From: Candidatus Iainarchaeum sp.
GTDB lineage: Archaea > Iainarchaeota > Iainarchaeia > JAGGVJ01
Assembly (NCBI GenBank): GCA_021158055.1
Contig: JAGGVJ010000040.1
Coordinates: 36,474-100,473, forward strand
Reading direction: 5' to 3'
Length of the DNA: 64,000 bases
Shown here piece by piece: positions 34,446 to 42,111 of this stretch; the stretch's first letter is position 1; the number at the start of each line of letters is the position of its first letter. Made by a program: the position numbers and the translations under genes. The notes under the pieces are model-generated. The model was not told the origin of the DNA. It was given only the letters and a program-made list of their open reading frames with translations, and made no database searches.

Positions 34446-37400
34446 ATGATCTTAAAACAAGTATTTTCAATATTTTTGTGCGGAATCCTTCTGCTGTCAC
34501 TCCCACCGATAACCCTTGCGGCAAACGGAAACCCTGTTTACAGCGCAGGCAGCGGCGAATCCACCAGCTACTCTCCGACAAGCCTTGAAAGCACTTGCAA
34601 AACCACGCGCCTTCTGCCCGAAGAAGTCCTGAAATTGTGGGATAATACAATCGGTGAAAAATCAACTTCGATAATTCCCATGGACGAAAGCGCGGAATCA
34701 ATAAACGGCATTCCGCAAAGCAACATCAACCCCAACGCCTCAATAGTAGGCGACAACGGCGAAACAGTCACTGAAGTGCCAAACGAGCTCATCCCAACAA
34801 AACACTACGCAAACCTTCTTGAAAACGGAATGATTACCGGGGAACAGATCTCCGTAAGCTACTCCACAAAAAAAACCGTGCGGATAGGACGCGCGCACGA
34901 AAACACCACACTTGGAAAAACCGGTGGAAAAAACAAGCCTTCCGGAGCATATGTTGTGACTCCGACAGAGAGCAGGGACTTTGAAGTGCGCGAAGAAGGA
35001 AACCCTGACGACATTGCTCTTTTCAGCGACTTCCAGAAAAGATTCAACCAAATGGTAACAACAGGGATAGTGCTTTCCTTTGTGGGACCCGGCTTGTTTG
35101 AAAAGGCCTACCTGAAGTATTTCGGGCCAAAAAAACCCGCCGGAAAACTCTTTGGGAAAAACGTGCAAGCGCAAAAGCTTGAAAAAACAATGCCTGTTTC
35201 ACACAAGGAATTCATGAAAATTAGCGATGACCTCGACAAAGAGCTGGACGAATTGAGCAACACCATAAACCAGTGCATTGGCTGCAAAAATTTTCTCAGG
35301 GCAGCCGTGAACAAAGAAGGTATTGAGCCGGAAATGATTCAGGGTCTTCTTAAAGGCACAGAAGGCAACCCGGGTTTCAGGGCACAAGTACTAGGCTTTC
35401 TTGAAGACTGGTCCAGTTATGCAACGAAAAAAAACCAGCTCATGCTGCACGAATGGCAGACCGCGCAAAGATATGAAGACCTGATAAAAGGAAAACTGAT
35501 GGGCAACGGTGCCCTTGAAAATGCACCACTCGGGCTTATCACGCCTGGAAGCAAATTTTACGGTTACGCTGACGAAGTCGTGGAGGTCGTTTCAGGGAAC
35601 AACACCTACAACGCTCTTCACATAACAGACCCTGAAAAAATAGGGGACTTATTTGCAGTCACAGACCTTACAAGACCCAGGCCGCAGTGGTTCAGGGACA
35701 TCATGGTGGAACACTACAACGAAATCGAAATAGACGCAACGTCAAGACTTAAGGGCATGCTCTCAAAAAATGGGTTCAAAATCCATCTTAAAGACGGAAG
35801 GATAATAGACGCCTCCCCCCAGAAGATGAACGAAATAAGCGACCTTACCCAGATAAGCCACATTGAAGTAAAGGGCGGGGCATGGGACATACCAAACGAC
35901 TGGTATGAAAATGAAGGAGAAGAGCTTTGGAGAAGATTCAACGGCTACATTGATTCAAGAAACTTTGAAAAAGAAATCGGAATGGAAGTAGGTTACTCAA
36001 AAGGAATAAAAAGCACGGAGAAAGGCCTCATAGCAAGAGACAACACTTATATCATTGACAAAAAGGGAAGGCAAAACATAATCGAAAAAGGACAAGTAAT
36101 TCCGGAAGGCTCCCACATTGTGCAGGAAGGCACGTTCGTCACTCCGGGAATTGGAAAAGAAATACGCGAAAAGAAACTTCAATGGGGTATGAGACAACAG
36201 TACGCAAATTCAGTTGATAACATACAGGAAGTTTTGGACAGCATACTCGGCCCGGGCTGGAAGCCGAAATACATAAACCCTGAAGAGACAGCAAAATACA
36301 ACTTTGAACGGTGGATGCTTTCACTTGACATGACAAAAGCATGGGGAGACGGAAGCACTGTTGCAAGGCAGTCAATCGAAAGGTTCATGACAGTAAATGC
36401 GGTGGGTTTTGTCAGAGGGACCCTGCTGATAAACCTGTTCAGCAAACTTCACCTCGGCTCGTTCACAATCTACCCGGGCCCGATAAATGCGCCGGGACTG
36501 GACTCGGGTGAAAAGCTTTACGACGAAGCATACCTGGACATATTTGCAAACTACAAGCTTGACGACGGCGACTTTTTCAACAAATACTGGCTGAACAACT
36601 TTGTCATGCCCCTCCCTGTCATAAAAGACCTTTTCGCAGACGAAAACAGGGCAGGGCAAGTTGACAACATGGCTTACATTGACTCGACGATAGAAGGGAT
36701 AATTTCAGGCGGCAATCCCAAGGTAAAGCTTGGAAGCCTCGCGAAAGCCGATTCAAACAAATCGCTTGAAACGTTTGACATAATAAAAGACTTCAACAAC
36801 GTGCCTTCAGAAACTTTCGCAACTGAATTCCCGAAGCCGAAAAACAGGAAAATCGGAAGAACACTCCTTTCAAAAACAAACGAAGTGAACATTGAAAGCA
36901 CTATCGGGGGAAATGACTCCGAAGGGATCGACCTGTCGTACTCGATGGGTGAAAACGAGCTCTGCGACCAGAAACTCCTTTCAAAAGACATTGCGACAAT
37001 CCCTTACCTGAACAGGGAAATGTCGCTTACAGACCCGATGACTGCCGGGCTTGAACTGTTCCCGGGCCTCGGGGACATAATGGTGTGGGGTGTGGAGACA
37101 AAGTTCTCGGAATGCATTGATGATTCATATTACCTGATGCTTTACACTTCATTAAAAGAAGACTCAAAATCCCAGGACGCAGTAAGAGAACTGCAGGACG
37201 CGGCGTCCCAGGCGACAGCGTTCTTTGACAGCGCCGGCGTTGCTGAAAACGGCGCGTCGCTTGATTCAACTGCCCAGGAAATACAAAACAAGATATCAAA
37301 CATGTCAAAAGCGCAAAACATGCTTCAGGCAAACGCGAAATTCAAGCACGGGTTCACGGGTTCAAACAGTTCGGACGGGCTGTTTTATTTCTGGTGCAAG

Positions 37401-38801
37401 GAATGCGAAATAACCAAAAACAGCGAAAACGGCCGCGAATGTTATGAAAACAGCGAGGGAATAATGGTATGCATTGATGCTGCGGAAGGAAACATAACCG
37501 GCTCTGAGGGAAACCCGATTATCGGGTGGGGGTCCCCGACCGCTGACCAACACCCTTTCTGGGGAGAAGACTTTGCAAGAATACAAAGAAAAGACATGGG
37601 GATTCCAGCAACAATGATTCCGCAAAGCATGACTTACCTGACCCTGCCGGCCGCAAACGAGACAATGTTTATAATTGACAACAAGGGCTACTCCTGGATA
37701 CACTCAGAAGAAGCAAGCAATTGTTTCGGGAAAGCGGTTGCAGACCAGACCGGCCAACCCCTGCAGTCCAACAGCTTGTTTGAAGTGCTCGGGTTTGTCA
37801 TCGCAGTGGAAACAACAGACGGGGTGGGTTCAGTTTCAGACAACTCCATATTCTTTTCAGGCAGTGATCTGAGGGTGATTGGTGAAGACAAATCAGAAAT
37901 GACAATCTCGACAGACAGGAAAACAGGCCTTTCAGGAAACCTCAAAGGCGCAGAAGAACGCACTTCAATGGGTGAGATGACAAACATTTACTTCCAAAAC
38001 GGTCTCGTAACCTGGAAAAAGGGAACAGACAAGCTCATAATCTGGATCTACTCGCTCGGGAGCGCAAACAAGCAAAGCGTGCAGAACATGGAAGTAACCC
38101 CAACAAAAATAACCAACGAAATCAACGGGTGCGTTGCAGAATGGGCATTTGACCTGCAGATAATGGGCGCTGCAAACCCGCTTGCGCAAAAAGACGTTGC
38201 GGGCCTGCAGCAAGGTCTTGATACGATCGGGCCTGTCCAAATCTTTGAAACAGACGACGAAATATTCCAGTTCACTTCAAAACTAGAGGACATCTGCCGG
38301 TATTACCTGAAAATCTACAACAAAAAAACAAGGGAATGGACCCAGTTTGAAATAGAGGACGTAGTCACGGTCCCGGGCGGATTCAAGATAATCGGGGTCG
38401 AGGACGAGGAACACACCCTGCTTTTCAGGGTCGAGGACGGAAGGCCAATTCTCACTCACAACGGGCAGGACCAGTTCATAAAATCAGCAAGCGCCAAAAA
38501 CGGCACTTTTTATTACGACCCGTCAAGCGGGACGTGGTACGCAAGCAACAGCCAGTTGATTCCTTTAAGCGACCTTTTCAAGCAAAACGGGTTCAAGGTT
38601 TCTTCAGACAACGGCCAGACCTCGGCTGTCCCTGGACAAAATCCGATAGGAAGCCTTGTGATAAACAACCCGGGCGCGCCAATTGCGCCGCTTAATCTGC
38701 CGCTCTTCCCGCAGGAACCCGCAATGCTTGCTTTAATGCTTCTTGCAATGCTTTCTTCAATGCTTGCAATCAGACTTAAAAGAACGGAGGGAAACAAATG
38801 A
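34446..38801 (+). CDS. Large secreted protein with C-terminal membrane anchor
   Basis: A 1451-residue protein. A Sec signal peptide (hydrophobic 5-22, likely cut after LAA at about 26) is followed by a long exterior region with a further hydrophobic segment near 205-220, and several Cys pairs (CIGC, CKEC). The C-terminus has a Pro-rich spacer, a hydrophobic helix (about 1423-1443) and basic residues (RLKR): the three-part plan of sorting signals. It could thus be a substrate of the archaeosortase-like protein, but a plain anchor is equally possible. The start is ATG 34446 with GGTG at five-base spacing. I considered an intein and found no splice-junction motifs. Function unknown. Confidence 0.83.
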   Translation: MILKQVFSIFLCGILLLSLPPITLAANGNPVYSAGSGESTSYSPTSLESTCKTTRLLPEEVLKLWDNTIGEKSTSIIPMDESAESINGIPQSNINPNASIVGDNGETVTEVPNELIPTKHYANLLENGMITGEQISVSYSTKKTVRIGRAHENTTLGKTGGKNKPSGAYVVTPTESRDFEVREEGNPDDIALFSDFQKRFNQMVTTGIVLSFVGPGLFEKAYLKYFGPKKPAGKLFGKNVQAQKLEKTMPVSHKEFMKISDDLDKELDELSNTINQCIGCKNFLRAAVNKEGIEPEMIQGLLKGTEGNPGFRAQVLGFLEDWSSYATKKNQLMLHEWQTAQRYEDLIKGKLMGNGALENAPLGLITPGSKFYGYADEVVEVVSGNNTYNALHITDPEKIGDLFAVTDLTRPRPQWFRDIMVEHYNEIEIDATSRLKGMLSKNGFKIHLKDGRIIDASPQKMNEISDLTQISHIEVKGGAWDIPNDWYENEGEELWRRFNGYIDSRNFEKEIGMEVGYSKGIKSTEKGLIARDNTYIIDKKGRQNIIEKGQVIPEGSHIVQEGTFVTPGIGKEIREKKLQWGMRQQYANSVDNIQEVLDSILGPGWKPKYINPEETAKYNFERWMLSLDMTKAWGDGSTVARQSIERFMTVNAVGFVRGTLLINLFSKLHLGSFTIYPGPINAPGLDSGEKLYDEAYLDIFANYKLDDGDFFNKYWLNNFVMPLPVIKDLFADENRAGQVDNMAYIDSTIEGIISGGNPKVKLGSLAKADSNKSLETFDIIKDFNNVPSETFATEFPKPKNRKIGRTLLSKTNEVNIESTIGGNDSEGIDLSYSMGENELCDQKLLSKDIATIPYLNREMSLTDPMTAGLELFPGLGDIMVWGVETKFSECIDDSYYLMLYTSLKEDSKSQDAVRELQDAASQATAFFDSAGVAENGASLDSTAQEIQNKISNMSKAQNMLQANAKFKHGFTGSNSSDGLFYFWCKECEITKNSENGRECYENSEGIMVCIDAAEGNITGSEGNPIIGWGSPTADQHPFWGEDFARIQRKDMGIPATMIPQSMTYLTLPAANETMFIIDNKGYSWIHSEEASNCFGKAVADQTGQPLQSNSLFEVLGFVIAVETTDGVGSVSDNSIFFSGSDLRVIGEDKSEMTISTDRKTGLSGNLKGAEERTSMGEMTNIYFQNGLVTWKKGTDKLIIWIYSLGSANKQSVQNMEVTPTKITNEINGCVAEWAFDLQIMGAANPLAQKDVAGLQQGLDTIGPVQIFETDDEIFQFTSKLEDICRYYLKIYNKKTREWTQFEIEDVVTVPGGFKIIGVEDEEHTLLFRVEDGRPILTHNGQDQFIKSASAKNGTFYYDPSSGTWYASNSQLIPLSDLFKQNGFKVSSDNGQTSAVPGQNPIGSLVINNPGAPIAPLNLPLFPQEPAMLALMLLAMLSSMLAIRLKRTEGNK

Positions 38802-39223
38802 CAGAAAAAGAAAACAAATCACCTGAAAATACAGATGAAAAACAGACAGAGGAAACACAAGAAAATCCAGTTCAGGAAGAACAGGACACCACCCAACAGG
38901 AAACAAACGAAGACGATGAAAACAAGCCGTTCACAAACGCAAGGGTAGATCGCCTCATGAGAAAAGCTCTTTCAAAAAAACTCATGATAAGAGGAAAAGT
39001 CCGCGATGCAATGAACGATTTCCTGGGGGAAATCGGCTCAAAAACAACAAAAGAAATGGGCCAGACTGAATACGCGTACATTGAAATGGACGACTTCATG
39101 AAAGCCACTGAAAAATACAAAAAAGCCGAATACCTTGACGAAGAAAAACAAAGGATAGTTGCAAGCCTTGAAAAGCTAAAACTTGACATCAACGCGCTTA
39201 TCCGCGACCTTGAAAGGTTATGA
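38798..39223 (+). CDS. Histone-fold protein with acidic N-terminal tail (probable)
   Basis: A 141-residue protein. Residues 1-43 are a Glu/Gln/Asn/Thr-rich acidic tail. Residues about 44-107 read like a histone fold: a short helix (FTNARVDRLMRKAL), a long middle helix (KVRDAMNDFLGEIGSKTTKE), and a third helix (MDDFMKATEKY), with the spacing of archaeal histones. A C-terminal coiled coil (about 114-141) follows. Archaeal histones normally lack such tails. The gene overlaps the stop of the secreted-protein gene (ATGA) and has a GGAGG site. A hairpin terminator follows. It may bind DNA or pair with a protein; the assignment is by pattern. Confidence 0.62.
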   Translation: MTEKENKSPENTDEKQTEETQENPVQEEQDTTQQETNEDDENKPFTNARVDRLMRKALSKKLMIRGKVRDAMNDFLGEIGSKTTKEMGQTEYAYIEMDDFMKATEKYKKAEYLDEEKQRIVASLEKLKLDINALIRDLERL

Positions 39224-39233
39224 TTTCAGAAAA

Positions 39234-39265
39234 TGAGGGGGTTTTTCCCCTCAACAAATTTTTTT
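39234..39265 (+). terminator. Hairpin plus T-tract between convergent genes
   Basis: TGAGGGG (39234-39240) and CCCCTCA (39247-39253) form a perfect seven-pair stem with a six-base loop, followed by a run of seven T residues. This resembles an intrinsic terminator for the histone-fold gene. T-tracts alone can end archaeal transcripts. Confidence 0.6.
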
Positions 39266-39304
39266 ATAGTTCAGGATTCAGACATAGATAAATTTTTTTA
39301 GAAT

Positions 39305-40060
39305 TCAGACATACATTGAGTTGCCTGAATTGTTTTTTGTGAACTTTTCTTTCTCGTTTTTGAGCTTGTCGTAAACAATCTGCAGCTGGTTGTCAACAAG
39401 TTTGGCTTCTTTTAAAAGCGGTTTTATGTCAAGGTCAAACTTAAGCAGCTTGCTTAACTTGGTAATCACTGCCGCAGCAGAGTGATAGTCAGGTAGGTCT
39501 GCGGGAGTTTCTCCAAGAATACTCAACGCAGGCTTTTTGTCTGAATGGCACCGCACAAGCAAGAGAGCAGAAAGCCCGGAACTTATGCCGTCATTTATTA
39601 TTTCAACATCAAGCGACTTGAGCTTTTCAACCTCGGCGTCAGTGCTTCCAAACCCAAAAACCTTGGGTTCGGCTCCGTTCTTTTTGTTGTCAGTAACCTT
39701 CCTGCGGGTCTTTATCCCGCTAAGCGACACCATGCTTTTGAAATTTCTTTTGCTTGCCCAGTCATAAATCGCGTCTGACACTTCGTAGCTGACCTGCATC
39801 GGCAGCGCATATTCAGAAATGATCAAAATAATATCCATTTTTTCGCTTGCATAAATTCGCGCTGAATGAAACGGTTTTCCGTTGTGTATTATTACAAACG
39901 GGGGAAACTTGTCTGAATCAATGAACCCTATTTGTTTCATGTCAAGTTTTTCAATCAAATACTGTGCTGCGATAACACCGACTTTTCCGCTTCCGCTGAA
40001 CCCCTCGATGAGTATCGGGGAATCAAGTGAAACATCTTCAAATTCAACTATATTCGTCAT
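39305..40060 (-). CDS. PAC2-family proteasome assembly chaperone-like protein, HbYX tail (1)
   Basis: A 251-residue PAC2-domain protein. Family landmarks are the N-terminal SPILIEGFSGSGKVGVIAA (about 14-32) and the ISEYALP region. A C-terminal helix follows, and the last residues are Met-Tyr-Val, a hydrophobic-Tyr-X (HbYX) motif of the type that docks in the pockets of the 20S proteasome alpha ring. Archaeal PAC2 proteins such as PbaB use this tail. GGTG lies five bases before ATG 40060. A paralog at 51901-52614 ends Met-Tyr-Gln. It follows the pilus cluster on the same strand but probably has its own promoter in the 40061-40208 spacer. Confidence 0.85.
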   Translation of the reverse strand: MTNIVEFEDVSLDSPILIEGFSGSGKVGVIAAQYLIEKLDMKQIGFIDSDKFPPFVIIHNGKPFHSARIYASEKMDIILIISEYALPMQVSYEVSDAIYDWASKRNFKSMVSLSGIKTRRKVTDNKKNGAEPKVFGFGSTDAEVEKLKSLDVEIINDGISSGLSALLLVRCHSDKKPALSILGETPADLPDYHSAAAVITKLSKLLKFDLDIKPLLKEAKLVDNQLQIVYDKLKNEKEKFTKNNSGNSMYV

Positions 40061-40149
40061 TTTTTCACCTTAATCTGCTGCGAGTTCAAAAACAAAAATC
40101 TTCAAAAACGCTTTATATGCATTAATAAAAAAATATGATTCAATATAAT

Positions 40150-40193
40150 AACATTGGCATTCAACCCTGATAACATCGGCACTCAACGCTGAA
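40150..40193. repeat. 22-bp imperfect tandem duplication
   Basis: Units 40150-40171 and 40172-40193 match at most positions (aacat-ggca-tcaac-ctga). A partial third copy may follow. They lie upstream of the PAC2 gene at 40060. Confidence 0.75.
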
Positions 40194-40208
40194 AACATTA
40201 AGTTGCAT

Positions 40209-41147
40209 TCAAACAAGCAATCCGCTGAAAAACAAAAACACAAAAAGTGCGCATGGGAGCATCAAAGCCGAATAAAGAACGCCTTTCCTGATGTTTCCCT
40301 CCTGCAAAGCCAGGAAAAACGATGCGATAACCGAATACAAGGCAAGGTAAATGTGGGTTCCGAAAACAGCGTTTTCAAGCACTTCTTTTTTAAGTGCCGA
40401 ATCCATTCCGAAACCGATTTCAACAAGCCCTGAAAAATCAAGCGACGAGACCATACCAAGCAGTATTCCAAGTATGGCCGGCACAAAAAAAGCACCTGCC
40501 AAAATCAATGTGTACTTCTCAATAGACAAAGAAGCCTGACTTTCCCTGTAAAGTGACCTCACTTCGTAAATATCATCTGCGACTTCGCGCAGGGCTATGC
40601 TCATGTCAAAACCTGTTGAGTAACCCTGGCTCAGGAGAACGCAGGCTCGCCTGACAAGGGAAGAATTGCACCGCCGCCAAAGCCCGTCAAATGCCTCCGG
40701 AACAGGTGCCCCTGCATTTATCTGTTTCAGGGTCAGCGCAAATTCATCGGAAAGCCACGGATAATTCGAAGAAGAAACCGACGCAAGCGATCGTTCAATT
40801 GGCGAGCCTGCAGGAAAAGAAGACATTTGGTAAAGGGCGTCAGGCAAAAACAGCTCTATCTGGCTTACTCTTCTTGCGCAGATCATTCCCGCTGAAAAAA
40901 ACACAATCAAGGGAGGCGCAACTATTGAGAAAAACAAAAGAATCCCCTTCATTGAACTGACTGAACCGCCTGTATCAAACAAGTCAGATGCGGCTAAAAC
41001 CAAAAAAACCAAAAAAATGCTTGCAAGATAAGACAAATCAAAAAAACGGTAAATGTCTGTTTCCCCAACTACCCTTGACAGCTCTTTTGACAACACTAAC
41101 AAATTGTCTTTTCCAAAAACAATATCTGAAATCAGTCTCATTTGCAT
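40209..41147 (-). CDS. TadC-like T2SSF platform protein, system 2
   Basis: A 312-residue membrane protein. Two spans near the N-terminus (about 40-57 and 67-90) precede a helical T2SSF domain (about 95-200, with LFLPDALYQMSSF and GYSTGFDMSIALREVAD), then further spans (about 210-305). It resembles TadC and forms the membrane platform together with the next-upstream gene and the Fe-S ATPase. ATG 41147 has TGTG five bases upstream. The 69-base gap to the previous gene consists largely of tandem repeats. Confidence 0.82.
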   Translation of the reverse strand: MQMRLISDIVFGKDNLLVLSKELSRVVGETDIYRFFDLSYLASIFLVFLVLAASDLFDTGGSVSSMKGILLFFSIVAPPLIVFFSAGMICARRVSQIELFLPDALYQMSSFPAGSPIERSLASVSSSNYPWLSDEFALTLKQINAGAPVPEAFDGLWRRCNSSLVRRACVLLSQGYSTGFDMSIALREVADDIYEVRSLYRESQASLSIEKYTLILAGAFFVPAILGILLGMVSSLDFSGLVEIGFGMDSALKKEVLENAVFGTHIYLALYSVIASFFLALQEGNIRKGVLYSALMLPCALFVFLFFSGLLV

Positions 41148-41152
41148 CACTT

Positions 41153-41213
41153 CACAACCTCATTTCAATCATAATTCACAACCTCATTTCAATCATAATT
41201 CACAACCTCATTT
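41153..41213. repeat. 24-bp tandem repeats between two TadC-like genes
   Basis: Units 41153-41176 and 41177-41200 are identical, and 41201-41213 is a partial third. Each unit on the minus strand contains a GAGGTTGTGAA motif, which in the last copy is the ribosome site of the 40209 gene. So the ribosome-site region itself has been duplicated. Confidence 0.93.
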
Positions 41214-41216
41214 GCA

Positions 41217-42068
41217 TCACTTCATAAAAACAGGGGTTTTTGAACGGATAAAACACAAAACACCCAGGTCAATCAACGGAAAAACAACTGCGGGAATTAA
41301 GAGCGCCTGCATGGGAGTAAAAGACAGGTAAAGAAAATTTGAGCCGACAATAATAAAAGCCTGAAAAAGCGCCGGCACTATTGCTGAAACCGCAATAAAA
41401 ACAAGCGAAAACACAACCAATCTGCCGTTGTATTCAGTCATTTCAGATTTTTGCTTTGAAAGCTGTTCCTGCGCAACAGCCTTCAGCGGTTCTCCCGCGG
41501 TTCCTTCATCTGGTTTTCCCTGCTCGTACACTGAAATCATGTGGCGAACACATCTTTTGAGATAAACTGAATCAACGCGCTCCCCAAAACCATTTAACGC
41601 GGACTGCACCGAAGCACCTGCAACACGAATATCCAAAAGCACGATCCCCATTTCTTTTCCGGCTTCCCCAAAAGACGGGTTGGCTGCGTTTTCAAGCACT
41701 TTTTCAAACGGAAGATTCACATTTATCTCAATTGCCATCGTGCGAAGAAGAAGAGGGAGCTCTGACTCAATTTTTTTTCCCCTGATTTTTTTAAGGCGGT
41801 TTGGGTAAAAACTTAACCCAAAAAAGTACACGGCAAAAAACAGTAGCGAAAAAACAACAGGGAAAAACACAATACTCAGCCACAACGACACCACTGAAGA
41901 AACAAAAAGAGAAACCAGTACGGCAACCAAAATCACTGCCGAAACAAATGAATCCACACTGCTGTCAATCCCCGCCTGCAAAAGGTCTTTTTTCAGTTTT
42001 TCTTTTCTTTGCGCAGAACAAAAAACTTTCAAAAAACCGTTTTTTAATGCAACTTCCAAGCCACTCAT
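41217..42068 (-). CDS. TadC-like T2SSF platform protein, system 2
   Basis: A 283-residue membrane protein with paired spans (about 35-90), a T2SSF helical domain (about 105-205; ESELPLLLRTMAIEINVN) and C-terminal spans (about 210-275). It pairs with the 40209 gene product as the platform of system 2. The start is ATG 42068, with GGTG at five-base spacing; a longer frame to 42146 runs into the ATPase gene and is rejected. Confidence 0.83.
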   Translation of the reverse strand: MSGLEVALKNGFLKVFCSAQRKEKLKKDLLQAGIDSSVDSFVSAVILVAVLVSLFVSSVVSLWLSIVFFPVVFSLLFFAVYFFGLSFYPNRLKKIRGKKIESELPLLLRTMAIEINVNLPFEKVLENAANPSFGEAGKEMGIVLLDIRVAGASVQSALNGFGERVDSVYLKRCVRHMISVYEQGKPDEGTAGEPLKAVAQEQLSKQKSEMTEYNGRLVVFSLVFIAVSAIVPALFQAFIIVGSNFLYLSFTPMQALLIPAVVFPLIDLGVLCFIRSKTPVFMK

Positions 42069-42111
42069 AACAACACCCGCCCATTCACAACAACACCTGT
42101 CCTTTGCTGCC

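Noticed and set aside
34446-38801. An intein in the 1451-aa secreted protein
   Set aside because: No Cys/Ser...His-Asn splice junction motifs or homing endonuclease motif were found, and the protein has a signal peptide.
41153-41213. CRISPR-like direct repeats
   Set aside because: Copies abut with no unique spacers between them, there are too few, and no cas genes are present; the same holds for the other tandem arrays.
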